NCBI GenBank assembly: GCA_036937835.1
Contig: CM072863.1
Coordinates: 21,977,501-22,041,500 of the forward strand
Direction: 5' to 3'
Source: Pampus argenteus
Lineage: Eukaryota; Chordata; Actinopteri; Scombriformes; Stromateidae
DNA length: 64,000 nt
Each line of letters opens with the position of its first letter. Within the stretch, counting starts at the first letter, position 1. Below, one piece after another: positions 24,608-37,493 of the stretch. The notes under the pieces are model-generated. The model was not told the DNA's origin. It saw only the letters and a program-made list of their open reading frames with translations, and did no database searches. The position numbers were made by a program, and so were the translations under genes.

Positions 24608-27600
24608 GTTCCCAAGCTGTTCACTGTGGTGTAATTGCTGCGTCTGAATTCGCTGCCCTGGATTACCGCAATTTACTCCCCCGGGAGTGCCGAGCACTGT
24701 GGGAAAACCGTAAGCAAGAGTGTGTCTGTGTTCACGTGTGTGTGTGTATTGGAGTGTGTTTTAGCTCTGTGGGAAAAGTGTGCTCGTTCGGGACGGAGGC
24801 ACAATACAGCCTTTTCTCTGCCGTGCACATCCACGGAGTCGTATTAAACTAACCTATAGTGTCCTATAAGCATGCAGGGATCTCTACCTGTTCATGTGGA
24901 GCTCATGTAGTTACAGTGTTATTTTAACCGTGTTGGCTACAGCGAATTAGAACAAGGCAACGATGCACCTGCTCCTACAAACCCTACAAGCCATGAAAAG
25001 CTTTGCTGAAAGTGTAGCGCCCTCTTTGTGCCATACAGCAGTTTAGCAGATTTGTGTTGCCAGTCTTTCTTTTATTTTTGTTGACACAGGGTAATACCGT
25101 ACACCTTGCATATTTAGAGTCCCTGCTGTATGTGTATCACATCTTTGATATGTTTGTGTAAAATCAAGTCCGACCTGCTCTGCTTTAGCTTTGTATGGCC
25201 CGGGTCATGTTTTCCTAGTTCACCCTTAAATGGAGTGATGCTGTTTTCCCTGAATGGAATTTTTGTGAATGGGTCTGGTTTGTCTTTTTGGCCGTGTATG
25301 ACCGCAGTGTCAGTCCCAGCTGTCCATTTGTATTAGAGCTATAAATTTTACATGAATATAAAAAGGGACAAGGTCATAAAAGGCCATTAAGAAATGCCTC
25401 GCCCTCATTAAACCATCCATAGCTCTGTCTCTCACACACCCGTATACAGCGCTATTGTCCCGTAGGATTCCCACCGCTGTAACCAGGTAACCTGCTTCAG
25501 CAGCTATTAGAACAGATGTGTTTCATGAGATATGAGTAAAGCTTTCCTTTGGCTGTCTCGGGTTTCCTTTTCAAACAACATATTGTCCTTTGGAACAGCG
25601 GTAACCAATGGTGACAACTGTTTTGCACATCATCCATTGCGAGGATAAAGGGAACACATTGTATTAGATTAGATTACACACGCACTGTAGAATAACCAGT
25701 TAACACAAATACAGATTTTGATTAAACGGGAACTACTTACAGTATTTTTCTTTTTACCGTTAAATTGAATTTTTCCTCTCCTGTGAGCATTTTGAGGCCT
25801 CATTTACCGGAACCTTCCCAGAGATACATTTCTTTTAATGCGGACAGCATTGCTGACTGAAAACTTCGATAAAAAAACAGATGCTCGGCAAATAATTGAT
25901 TCTGATTGTTAGTCTAAGCCAAAATATAATATATCCTCCGGAAACGGTTCGAAACACATCAATTATCCACACCGCTGCACCGGCATTGACATGCACTGAC
26001 ATCCAGAGATTAATAGATTAATAACAGTGATCGTATTTTCAGTCTCCGGTAAGTTGATCGGTAGTTGAGAAAAATCTGCAATGTATCAACATACACCATA
26101 AACAGGTTACGGTGTCCCCTTATACTGTGACATATCTCAACCTCTTCTCTCTTCTAGCGCCACCATGAGGTTAACTTTTTAGTTAGTTTATTAAACTAAC
26201 TCTTGAGCTTGAAGTACAGCCTCAGAGAGCTGCAAACATGCCTGGAGACTGTTGTTTGTTTTAAAACCGAGCCATCACCCGCAACTTTAGTAAGATCCAA
26301 CTCTTCTGCATCAAGTCAATGAAATGATCTATTACTTTTTTACCAAACTGTGCAGATTTATTCTGAGATCAGCTAGTTTTATGAGAAGAGCATTACATAT
26401 AAGCTGGACTGAATTCCCCTGACTTGGTGGTATTTGGAGTTTCTGTTGGTTACATGAGTCAGTCCGTCTTGTGGTGTCTTTATACCCATGAGAAAGTCTC
26501 CTCTCCCTGGCAGTTCCTCTCCATTGATCTTCCCTGTATGACCTGCTTGGTCCACTCAGAGCAGTCATCCTGTCCAAACAGCCTGAAATCCCTGCTGGGT
26601 CTGGATCATTAGTATCTGTACAAGCCAATCATAACGTGTGTATGAGTCTGAAAATGGAGCCAGGCCATCTGTGTGCCTACGTTTGGCAATCAAACCCTGT
26701 GGCGCCTGGTCCTAATGGATTTGTTTAAAAGGACCTTGACAAACACAGGAGGATAAAGGCTGCTGCTTTCTTGTGAACACATCTCTGAATGGTTCCCAAA
26801 TCTCCCTGGACTCCCAGAGCTGAGCATTTGTGTACGTGCATGTGCTCATGTTTGTGTGTGTGTGTGTTTCCCAAGCCATAGATCTCAATAAATGTCTCGT
26901 TACAATATTGGGCACACCTCCTGTGGTGGCCAGGTAAACACTAGTGCAAACATTCACATGCTACTGTCAGCTGCTGCAACGCATAAATGATGAGGCTGTC
27001 GGAGTGTCACCGATGGACTGACTGCAGCGAACTGAACGATTGTTAAGTGATCCGTCATTTTGTCTTTTAACGTCGCTGCGAGTCAACAAAGTCCAGAGAC
27101 GACCACAGATGGTAAGAAGGAAAAGAAGAGTGATGGTGCGCTATGTTGAGGAATGGGGTCAGTTCTCCTGTCATGCACAGGGATTTGTTCTACATACAGC
27201 AGCTCCCAGCTGCTAGAAACCAAGATTTAGGTTCATTTGGGCTACATAATAATAAAAAGCATGGGCGGACTTAAATATTCCATGCAAATAAAGTTAGATA
27301 GAATTTACTGGCAAAAATCTCAGTCAGATATTGCAGGCAAGAAGTGGGATGTCATGTTCTTTTGATTATTTGACTATGAGCACACATAAAAAGCAGGGTC
27401 CCAAGGTTCAAAGAGCTGCTTTGTATTGAACATCTGGGCACTACCCGACGTAAACCTCCTTGTTTCTGTTCATCTACTCGGTGGTTGTCAAACAGTGAAT
27501 TTCCTCTCTCCGGTTCAGGACCAGACTTACGTTCAAGAGGATGACAGGTTGGTGTCTACTTGACTAAATTCATGAAGTACAGGCAGGAAACGTGGATGAA

Positions 27601-29707
27601 ACCAACACAAATGTACAAAATGTTGCAAGTCAGTTTACAAAAAAAAAAATCATATTTCTCTGATCAATTTAAAAAAGTGGATCTGTTACCACAGCTACGG
27701 TGGTATGGACAGATGTTGACATCGGCGGCACAAATATACAAAATACAACAAACACTCGTTACTGATCGGTTATGACCCCCTTCTCCCATCAGAAAATGAG
27801 CTAATATGAACATAATGTCAAACTGAATGAATTGAAATAAAGTGCTGTGTCAGTCTGATTACCGGGCTACTTCAGAGCACTGAAGTCCACATGCAGCTAC
27901 AATAAACCACATGACGGAGTCAAACCGCATGTCAGACATGGATAACAAGAACTTTTCCTTGTCTTTCCCCTTTTCCTTTGCAAATGCAAATTACCCTGCT
28001 CTGACATGCAGTCCAAACTAATTTAAAACAACATAAAAATGTCTCAACTCTTCATTTACCGCAAAACAAGTGAAGATAAAATCGCTGATCAGCTTGGATC
28101 AGTCAGCATCGGATGTATTTGTATGAAAAGACTGCAGACTGTTTGAGCATCTCTGAGAGTCGGCAAAGAATAAACGTCATAAATGTCAACTTTATTTTCC
28201 CTCTCTTCTCATCTCCTCTGCTTTCCGCGGGGTTGTGTACTCTGTAACCTCTCAGTTCATTAGTGTTATTTATCATAGTTGGATTCTGCAGTCAGTCTCT
28301 CTACACACCAGCACTCGCCAAGCAACACATGGACAGGACGGATGAGTTGAAGCTTGAGAGAGACAGAGTGTGAGAACGAGCGAGGAAGAAGAGGCACTAA
28401 AATATGATGATGCTTCTATCTCGGTGACAAGTTTTAAATTGTCGTCTACTCCTAATTATCTCACCGCTTTACAGAGACTTGTGTCTTACTCCCTGATCGG
28501 GACAAGTTGGCACATCCTCCCTACATCCTTACATCTGCAGATCCGCAGGTCATCCCTGACATGCACTTGTGTAACGTATGTGTATCTAATCTGAAGTGTC
28601 TGTACTGTATCTCATTGCATCTGACAGGCAACACATAATAAGTTATTTGCTAGTTTACTGCCAACAGAAACATTCCACTCACCTTTTCACACACATCCTC
28701 CTGTTACAGTTTGTTCAGAGACGCCCTACAGGAGGGCAGGAGTGTAATGATAGACACCACAACACACACACCGCAGTTCATATTTAGTAAATGCTTAAAA
28801 GTATTATAAGTAATGCTCAATCTTTACTGAACTTTATCAAGGAAAACATTGCAACAGCGTTGTTAGAACTTGTCTTCTTCTCCCAAAAGGGAACTCAAAG
28901 AACTCACTCAAAAGCAAAAAGGAGATTCATACAAATGTTGACACCAGGGATTATTATATAGACTTTTTATGGCTCATTCATTCTTCATTCTTTATAGATT
29001 GTAAAGATTAAAGTAAAAAAATAAAATCTAAAGTGATATCTAGCTGCAGGCTGTTAACGAGATTGTTGGATATTTTTATTTTTAGAGAGTACTGCTGCAT
29101 ATGTGTAAGTAGTATAAAACCTTTTGAGGCCCCAGAGGGACCTCAAGTGATGTCACTCGAGTCTGGGTTTGAAAACTATACGTCTGAAAATGAAAAGGTC
29201 TGACGTTTGAAGTTTGAAAGAAGTGAGGATACCGGAAATCTGTAGCCCAAAAAAGGCACCAACAGGCACAGACATGCATAGGTGTGTTGTGAGTGCTAAA
29301 CAAGAACAATAAAAAATACTACATATTTACATGTTATTAAAAGCGTAGAATAATACAATATAATACTATAGATTTTTTTATTGATAATATAGTATAATGT
29401 GCTGTGTACATTTTTTAAACGCACGGCACTTGATAACCAGATATATCTTGGTAGAAGCGGTAGAGTTGTATGTGAGCGGTAGAGTTGTACTGCTCTGCCA
29501 ACTGCATTTCACCATAACAGAAACGCCGTTGGAGGAACTCCTAGTGATGTCATCAGCCATAACAAAGGGAACCAATCGGTGACGGACAGGCAGCAGGATA
29601 CTCCCTGCTTCCTGTTTCCTGTCAGACAGGGCATGGCATAACAAAAAAAAAAAAAAAAGAGAAGAAAAGATAATTCCTCTCACTCTGCTTCCCCAAAGAT
29701 ATTGGGC
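24608..29707. other. Non-coding, long unique stretch
   Basis: No gene is recognised. Minor items: TCTAGCGCCACCATGAGGTTAAC at about 26153-26175 matches one block of the dispersed repeat; AGTTAGTTT/AAACTAACT is a perfect 9-bp inverted repeat at 26181-26201; a POU octamer ATGCAAAT lies at 27984-27991; a 15-bp direct repeat AGCGGTAGAGTTGTA occurs at 29456-29470 and 29475-29489; an A17 run lies at about 29642-29658. Confidence 0.45.
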
Positions 29708-29868
29708 TGCAAATGGTAAATGGCTGCATTTATAATCAAAGCACTTTACAGTGTTTCTGCTGCTCATTCACCTATTCACACACACACACACACACACACA
29801 CACGGTGACAAGTTACCATGCAAGGTGCTGGTGCAACCATGGACAACCTGCTCTATCTCCACAGCCAC
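29708..29868 (-). mobile_element. tRNA-headed SINE-like repeat carrying a CA array
   Basis: Plus-strand text runs AAATGGTAAATGGCTGCATTT, AAAGCACTTTACA, CATTCACCTATTCACAC, (CA)n at 29777-29803, TTACCATGCAAGGTGC, then GGACAACCTGCTCTATC. The reverse complement of the last part, GATAGAGCAGGTTGTCC preceded by TGGCTGTGGA, looks like a tRNA D-arm/A box. The minus strand is therefore the likely SINE direction. The match to a common teleost family is from memory. The B-box region is missing here. Confidence 0.6.
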
Positions 29869-30315
29869 TGATAGAGGATGCTTTTGCAACCACCTATCAA
29901 TGCCTCTTTTTTTTCACTCTTAAGACGTTACATCAGTGTCATATTACAGCTGTAACTATAGGCTGCGATCTTCTCTGGTGTAACAATTTGTGGAATCTCT
30001 GATATTTCGAGAATCAGATGAGGACATACTTGCACGTGGCAAAGTCTACAAGCATGTGGAAAACTTTCACTTGCTGGTGGTGGGTGCGAGAGGTAAAAAA
30101 TAAAAAATAAAAAAAAATAAAAAACATGAATGTCTGCACAGAATGTCATAGCAATCTATCCAATATCCATCCATCATCCAGTTTTAACAAACGGCAACCA
30201 TTATAATCTATCTGGAAATGGTGATGAAATGGAACATAGTTTAACGCTTCTGTATGAAAGGTGTTTCTGAAACTTAACTAACCCTTTTCCTCATAAGTTC
30301 AGTAGAGCTCGAGCT

Positions 30316-30317
<2 letters not shown>
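29869..30317. other. Non-coding
   Basis: An A/T-rich AAATAAAAA stretch at about 30096-30124 and a 14-bp palindrome AGAGCTCGAGCTCT at 30304-30317. Nothing else is recognised. Confidence 0.5.

Positions 30318-30350
<33 letters not shown>
30318..30350. repeat. (CA)n microsatellite
   Basis: 33 bp uninterrupted. Confidence 0.97.
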
Positions 30351-30354
<4 letters not shown>

Positions 30355-30626
30355 CAGTGGAACAAATGTGGGAGAAGATCTGTACAGTATGTGTGTGTCT
30401 ATGTGTCGTTGGCGTTTGAGTGTGATGAAGATGGATTTTGACTTCTGGGTGTTTGTCAGTGAGAGCTGTCAGCGTTGTGTGTTTCAGACTCCAGACAACA
30501 TAGACGTGGATGTTGAGTGCGTCTCAGTCACACTGAGTGTTACAGACGGAAGACAGGAACCAGAACGCCCCACTGACACGACACACTTGGCACTGTCACT
30601 GTGTTTATACGGTAACTGTCTGCATA

Positions 30627-30652
30627 TGTGTGTGTGTGTGTGTGTGTGTGTG
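30627..30652. repeat. (TG)13 microsatellite
   Basis: 26 bp. It lies inside a TG-rich stretch (about 30390-31100) where stops are scarce, producing a 247-codon frame that I reject as a gene. Confidence 0.95.
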
Positions 30653-31830
30653 CGGATTCTGTGTATTAACATGTTCATGTACATGTGGCATGTAGACGAT
30701 TTGCTGTATGTGTGTTTTGTCTATGTGTGCATCCCTACGGGGTGTGTGACTATAATCTTGTTGTCATTAAATGAGCGTGTGTGTCTGCGAGTTTACATGT
30801 TGATTTGTGCATATGCATGTGTCTCTGTATGTATGTACATTTCTGCAACTCCTTTGTGGATTAATGTGTTTGTTTTTGTTTGTGTTTTTTTGTTTTGTTT
30901 TGGTGCATATGTGCATGTGTGTGTATGGGCAGTTTTTTTTTTTTGTTTCTTTTTTAGTTGTGTCTTTGTATCTCTGCAAACCCATGAACCCACGCCCGAA
31001 GACTCACGTAAACTGTGTGTATCGTCTGACTGGAGCGCTCATCAGGACATGATGCTTTCTCTAGGCATTTATGAGCAAGTGTGTGACTTGGCTAGTTGTC
31101 CCTCTTTTTAACTAGCTTTATTAGCATGTGACAGGCTAATTGAAGCCATTTGCAGGCCGTGCCGCCTCTTTAGTGACGTTCCAGAGGGTTTTACAACTTC
31201 ACAGCTGGATCCTATTGTCTCAAAAAAAAAAAAGTCAGTGGGGAGAAGAAAGGCAGTTGGACAGAGACAGAGGAGGTGAGAGCGGAGAGAGGAAGAGTGA
31301 AAGCACTTAAAGTTCCCCAGTATCCTCCTTAACCCGCACCAGGACAACACACACATACCAGGGCTGCAGTCTGCCTTTGGAAGTTCAAGCTGATCCAGCA
31401 CTGAGGCTGAATTATGTGCGGAATTTCACACATATGTTGACCCGTGATAAACAACAGATATTTTATAGTTTCAATCTAACAAAACCATCTGTTTGTTCTC
31501 AGTTGATTTTCCCGTCTAAAGCCTCATGTGGCAACTTTGAATATTTGTGGCTCCAAAACCCGTTTGACATTTTAGGACTTCAATACGCAGAAATCCAGGA
31601 ACATGATGTCAGCAAATTACAGACAGTGCACTCATAACCTTTCTAACATTTGGTGCCAAATGAGAGTTTGGAAGATGAAACACTGACATCTTCTCACGTC
31701 TTTTTTTCCAGAAAAGGTTGATGTTTGCCTCTCGCACACAAACACGTGTCACATACGAACAGGCATTGACGTGGAACTGTTCCATGTGGGAAACCTAAGT
31801 GGGAAGACCAAAAGCCACTGCCTAACGTGC
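30653..31830. other. Non-coding, TG-rich then unique
   Basis: A T run lies near 30932-30944 and an A run near 31220-31231. No domain-bearing frame is found. Confidence 0.5.
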
Positions 31831-31890
31831 CCAGCGGAGGACCAGCGGAGGCCCAGCGGAGGCCCAGCGGAGGCCCAGCGGATGCCCAGC
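31831..31890. repeat. 11-bp GC-rich minisatellite
   Basis: The unit CCAGCGGAGGC is repeated about 5.5 times with small changes (units at 31831, 31842, 31853, 31864, 31875, partial at 31886). A short ACGGTGCTTG duplication follows at 31892-31914. Confidence 0.93.
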
Positions 31891-32402
31891 AACGGTGCTT
31901 GTTGACGGTGCTTGATCATCCAGGTATCTGACACTACGTGAACAAAACACATGAACTGTATGCAGGAGAAAGTCTTCTCTGTTGCAACCCTACTTTTGTT
32001 AATCAAACTGGTCAAAAGACGGCAGGAACCAAAATGAGTAGTTGTCATGACGATTTTGTGTCATGGTGGGAGACAACTGATGACAACTGCTGACTATTGA
32101 AGAATAATCGCTACATAAAGAAATCTCCCACTGTCTACATGTCATAACAGGCCACAAGTTATGATTGGTTGATGTTCCACACATACAATCTGATGGCCAA
32201 GTCATGGCAGGACCATGATCACCTGATCTGTCATAGTGGCCATCTTTAAAGTCTCGTCTTATTCATCAGGCTGGATTTTTAGATAAATAACCTGTATTAG
32301 ACAGGTACAGACATAATAATATAAAACAATGATATAAACGTCGCACATTCGCATTCTTTCAAGTGTGATGCCTCCATCTCTCTGTCTCTCTCTCTGACAT
32401 AC
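31891..32402. other. Non-coding
   Basis: Nothing recognised. Confidence 0.5.

Positions 32403-32426
<24 letters not shown>
32403..32426. repeat. (CA)12 microsatellite
   Basis: 24 bp. Confidence 0.95.
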
Positions 32427-32433
<7 letters not shown>

Positions 32434-32604
32434 GCTCAATCACTGGATTCCATCGCGGTGGGCAACCACGTTGTCAGATAAAGGCATTGTGTGTCATCCT
32501 ATAATTCATGAATTGTGACTTGTTTCAGTACAAAAACAACCACGGTCTGACCTTTGTGATCACAGGACAAAAACAGACATAAGGAAAAGATGTGCTTGTT
32601 GAGA

Positions 32605-32605
<1 letters not shown>

Positions 32606-32666
<61 letters not shown>
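32606..32666. repeat. (TG)n microsatellite
   Basis: 61 bp with a single C interruption at about 32636. Confidence 0.97.
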
Positions 32667-32669
<3 letters not shown>

Positions 32670-33492
32670 CCAATATAGTTTACCTTCCCATGGCTGAGGA
32701 CAAGCGTTCATTCAGGGTCTAATGTGTCAGTGTTAAATGGTGCCTGTTTCAGCTGCAGTCGTGCTCGTTTCACACTGTTAAACTATCTCCTGTTTGTCTC
32801 GCTCCATGGATTTCTCTATAACTATTATAATCTGTGATGGAATGGAGTCTTGCCTCAGACTTCTAGTTTCTACATGCTCCCAACTATTGACAGCATTTAA
32901 GGAATTTTGGACAGAGTTCCTTCTACCTGCATTTTTCCATCCCTTCACATTTCTTCTTTAACTCCTTCAGTATTTCCTCTGCTTTGTGATGACCTGGGGT
33001 GACATTTTTTCATTTAGCTTTTGTATTCTTGAGTCTTGTTATTTCTAACCCAATAACCTCACACTATTAACTAAAAGAAACACCCACTATTCTACCAGCA
33101 TGCTCCAAAATGTACAGTCTACAGCACTCAAAAGCATAATCTTTTGGTTTAACCTTATTTAAATGTAGAAAGCATCAAAGAATAATGGGTGTGTTAAAAA
33201 CCTATCCTGTTCTGTGTTTGCTTTCACACTGATTTACAGATAACAGAGGTTTGGTTCTTAGAAACTGACACACTGCAGAAAAAATAATAATAATAATGCA
33301 CAAAAAATCCCTTAGAAGTCCCACACTTTCCGTCTCTCCAACACATCACTTCCTTGCAGGAAAGCCACTCCAGCAGGTACTCCACCATGAAACACACACA
33401 CTGTACATGCAGTGATTAATATCCTGGGCGACCACTCGGAAACGACCAGGAAGAACTTTGAGGAGGTACTCCCTCACAGAGATAACAGCAGC
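32667..33492. other. Non-coding
   Basis: Nothing recognised. Confidence 0.5.
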
Positions 33493-33547
33493 GTGTGTGT
33501 ATGTGTGTGTGTGTGTGTGTGTGTGTAATTGCAACACACACACACAC
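33493..33547. repeat. (TG)n-(CA)n perfect hairpin
   Basis: A TG array (33493-33526, one A interruption) is followed after AATTGCA by (AC)7 at 33534-33547. The nearest 14 bp of each arm are perfectly complementary around a 7-nt loop. A further TG array is at 33658-33677. Confidence 0.93.
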
Positions 33548-34103
33548 TCTCCAAAACTTTTTGCACAGATGCAGACTGAATGATTTCCACCCTGATAGTG
33601 TTGACTGTTTTACAGTATGCACTAAACTCTAGTAGTTTCCCATAAGAGCCAGTGTGAGTGTGTGTGTGTGTGTGTGTTATCATTGTGTTGGGTGGCTCCG
33701 GGTGTTGCCTCTCAGCCACTGTGAGGCTTTTTGCAGCATCTCTGTCTGTGCCATTCCCAGGCTGACAGAGGCAGTATGAGTGTTTCTGTGCTGCAATCAA
33801 TGCACGCAGCGTTCCCAGTGCTGTAACACAATGCATCACATCACATTATCCAGTAATAAATAGTCTAATAGACATGAGTGAAACTACAACTGTTTTCACT
33901 CATTTAAAATATACATTTTTATTGTGAAATTGTTAAGTTCTGATTACCAGTTTATTGTGGTACATATGTATTTTTTTCTTATGTGATGATTTTATGATTG
34001 TAATGTATGATACCCGTATAGTCTTATTACTAAACTATCACTAAACATGATGGTTGCACAGCACTGATCAGAACATTACGAGATATAAAAGCATTTTTTT
34101 ATT

Positions 34104-34138
34104 ATAATAATAATGCTTTATTAAAGCATTATTATTAT
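34104..34138. repeat. 16-bp perfect inverted repeat
   Basis: ATAATAATAATGCTTT (34104-34119), ATT loop, then AAAGCATTATTATTAT (34123-34138). AT-rich, cruciform-type. It is not followed by a T run as a bacterial terminator would be. Confidence 0.9.
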
Positions 34139-34448
34139 CAAAGGAATGGATATCATTGAGTATTTAGAATTAAATATAGGTTTTCGTTTGTGTGATTATC
34201 GCATACCTTACGACGCGTGAACACCGCAACACTTCACTTTTCTCAAGAAGAAGGCTTGGCCGCTGGAGCTCATGGAGGAAAGTTCATGGGAAGTCTTCAA
34301 GACTCACACCCCCTGACCTATGACCTCGAGATTTAAAAGTGATGCCAGGGTATCCATGTCAACTGAGGGCAAACAAGAGCTGGTGACAAAGAAGAGGAAG
34401 TAGGATGATATAACTGTCAATATCACTGGTTTGTACAGTAGCAGTGAT

Positions 34449-34451
<3 letters not shown>

Positions 34452-34493
<42 letters not shown>
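34452..34493. repeat. (AC)21 microsatellite
   Basis: 42 bp uninterrupted. Confidence 0.97.
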
Positions 34494-34496
<3 letters not shown>

Positions 34497-35492
34497 CTTT
34501 AATGTGAACTTTAACTCAGAACTTTAATGTGCAAAAATAAAGCTTTGGTTAAAATGTGACCATTGAGTAGGTTAAAAAAATATATGGTGGCTCCAACAAG
34601 TGTTGTCTGCGTTTCCAAAGCCTGATACTGTACATCTTATTCCTATAATATGCTAAACTGTTTTAATATTATGGAATATGCATATTAATATAAACTAAAT
34701 CCTACATATTGGACCTGCCTCCCAAGAACTCAGAGAGTTGTCCTGGTACCTCTGGCAACTGTAATGTAATCTTTGCTATTATCTTTAGTGAGGAGACTAA
34801 TATCTCTGGTCTGGGTGAGAGCTAGACTCCCGCTAATAAGGCTGAGTGAGAGTAGTGTTTAGACAGTGGGAGAATGATCACTCTCTGGCACTGCTCCCTG
34901 TGATTTATGACCTTCTTAATGAGTCTCTCTCTCACTGTGTGTGTGTGTGTGTGTGTGTGTCTTAGCTTATCACCAGCATATATGTGATTTCACTCAAGTA
35001 CCTCCTTGAGTTTTCCTTCTTTTCCTTTCGCTGACACTTGCAGTAACACTTATGGGACTTTGAGCTGCACTACACCTCCTTTATACTACAGTTGGTAGCA
35101 TTTTTCAGACAAACACACACACTCATATGCTTTCATTCCACAGTGCAACGATATGGATGCTACAAAACAAAAAAGCACAATAGCATAATCATAATAATGA
35201 AGCAAATGTCTCGTTTTGAGTAATAATGAGGAATTGCATCTACACTAAGCATTGCAGTTGCAGAAGCATAAGCAATTTTAGTATTTCAGAATCAACAGAA
35301 AAACAATATTTAGCCAGAGGAGAGTTTAAGAACTGGACACACACGGAGGGACGGACGGAGAGACAAGTAGAGTAATGAGACAGAACAAGGTGAAGGGAAC
35401 AGCTGAGCTGGGCTGCGTCAACGAGCTGCAGTAGAATCCAACACCCACAGATTGAGGAGAAATCAAAATAAAGTCTAAATTAAGACTCATAG

Positions 35493-35494
<2 letters not shown>
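34494..35494. other. Non-coding
   Basis: (TG)n at 34936-34960. Nothing else is recognised. Confidence 0.5.

Positions 35495-35535
<41 letters not shown>
35495..35535. repeat. (GT)n microsatellite
   Basis: 41 bp uninterrupted. Confidence 0.97.
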
Positions 35536-35536
<1 letters not shown>

Positions 35537-36844
35537 CGGTAGAGTATAGGGCTGTTTGACTTGGCCGCAGCCACTCTGTGCAGCATGGCAGCCAAGCAAG
35601 ACAGCAAGGCCGACCTCGCAACCACACAGGCTGAATGTGCAGCGGCTGACTCTCTGTGCCCTGCTGCTGAGTGGCCCTAAAACCTTGCTGCCTTCCTGAC
35701 CATGTGACCTGATTCGCCCTGCAGTCAGGCCCCATTCTCTTGCATAATACCTTTTTTTTTATTTTACTCAAAGGCTCATATTCATCAATCTCCTGTACCT
35801 CTTTATCTAACCATAATAACATGGTAAAGATGGAATTGGATGATACTCTATTGTGACAAATAGAAACATCTCCCATGCGGCAGGGTTGGATGGTAAATAC
35901 AGATGTGTTTTTCTCTCTGATGGATGCTGTCCTCTGTGCAGAGGGAATGAAAACAGCTTGTGTTGCTACCTGAGAAGTCTCACTGCTGTTATCAGCGGTT
36001 TGGCACAAAGCCCTGTTGTGTTCAGATTAGCTTTTGAACACACTACGCCATCTAGCCTCGTGTACAGGAGCTGCACTTTAGGGACTTATACATCATGTGT
36101 GGTTAATGGGCACAGTATGTATGCGTGTGTGTGTGTGTGTGTGTGTGTGTACTGTATGTGCAAGAGCAGCATATCTGCAGACTGTCCTGGCACTTGCATT
36201 CCTTGATTCTGGTTTTCTAAGACCAATCCTGCACAGTATTTCTATCCTTTTTTTTATTATTTCATCCACTCATCAGGTTGATTTATAGAGGGCCTGTTCT
36301 CACGTAGAGATGGATCCGTTTGAAGAGAAATCTAAGGTATGCGGCTCAAGTCCTATGTCATAAATTCTCTATGTGTCTTGGTGAGCCTCGGGACCTCACA
36401 CTAAGGAGGGCGTAAGACCAGGGAGAGAGACCTGGATATCCCTGAAATGGATGCCCATATGTTTTGCCAAGCCATAATCTAGAGATAAATTATTTGAACA
36501 AAATGGAAACAGCTTTGGGGAGCAAAAAAAAAAAAAAAAAAAGTCTATTGGTGCAGTATAATTTTTGATATTAATCTAACACAGTCATCCTTTCCACAAT
36601 GGATTCCAGTGAATCTGTTTCCACAAATCAAAATAAGTCTTAACCAATTTTCAAGATACACAGGTTTACTCAAGATTTGGAATAACAAAAGCAATCCAGA
36701 CATTCATCTCACGTTTGTTCCAACAAAGAACAAAGCGGTAATAAATCAATGGTTTAATGCTGCTTCTTCTTACATTAATACAGCCATGTGATCGCTGGCG
36801 TTTTTGTATTTTAGAGCTGCTTTTTAGCAGCCATACCTCTATGG
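35536..36844. other. Non-coding
   Basis: (GT)13 at 36125-36150 and an A run at about 36523-36542. The minus-strand frame of 173 codons reaching 36008 runs through the CA array and has no domain. Confidence 0.5.
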
Positions 36845-37470
36845 CTACATATCAAATGGATTGCTATGAAATTATGTACAGACATCCACGAAGCCAGTGA
36901 ATGCATCCTACTGACTTTTGCGATCCTCTGACTTTTTCCTCAGATGCCACCATGAGGTTGACGTTTATATAGTTCAGACAGAAATATCTTGACAACTGTG
37001 GGATGGATATCCTTGAAAGTTTGTACAGACATTCATGCTTCCCACAGGATAATCCCTGCTTACTTTGGTGATCCTCTGAGATGGATTGCCACGGTATGTG
37101 CTACAGATGTTTAAGTTGCCGAGATGATAAATTCTAGTGACTTTGGTGAGGATCCCCTGACTTTTGCCATCAGCAGGTTGACATTGTTGGTTCAGAGTGA
37201 AATGTATTAATAGTTAATGGATGGATTACCTTGAAAAAATTTACATATTCATGGTTACCCAAGGATAAACCCTGCTGATTTTAGTGATTCTCTGACTCTC
37301 TACTGCCAAAATGAGGTTGACATTTTTTTTTTTTTTTAATTGAAATATCCAGATGGATTAATGTAAATTTTGGTACAAACATTCATGGTCCCCAGAAGAC
37401 AAACTGAAACTTGAATTTTCACCTAGCGCCATTATCAAGTCAAATTAAAATTTTGTTGAATACTTAAAGT
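36845..37470 (+). repeat. Five diverged tandem units of the dispersed repeat
   Basis: Units of about 80-150 bp start at roughly 36855, 37003, 37081, 37220 and 37351. Each has GATGGATT...GAAA, TTTRTACAGACATTCATG, AGGATAA(A/T)CCCTGCT-type text, TTTGGTGATCCTCTGA, and in most units CATGAGGTTGACATT. The last unit ends TAGCGCCATTATCAAGTCAAA. The units are diverged, so the array is old. Single or double copies of the family are at 9760-9965 and 55697-55900. Confidence 0.8.
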
Positions 37471-37493
37471 AAATAATTGTTTATACAATTATA

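Noticed and set aside
25950..25962. GGTTCGAAAC as a tRNA B box
   Set aside because: No A box or cloverleaf can be drawn around it.
30368..31111. 247-codon plus-strand ORF
   Set aside because: Long only because TG-rich DNA lacks stops. It reads as Cys/Val runs, with no domain and no consistent composition outside the repeat.
34104..34138. Hairpin as a bacterial-type terminator
   Set aside because: AT-rich stem without a following T run, in a eukaryotic context.
35487..36008. 173-codon minus-strand ORF ending in Thr-His repeats
   Set aside because: Runs through a CA array. The non-repeat part has no recognisable motif, and overlapping frames on the other strand are equally open.
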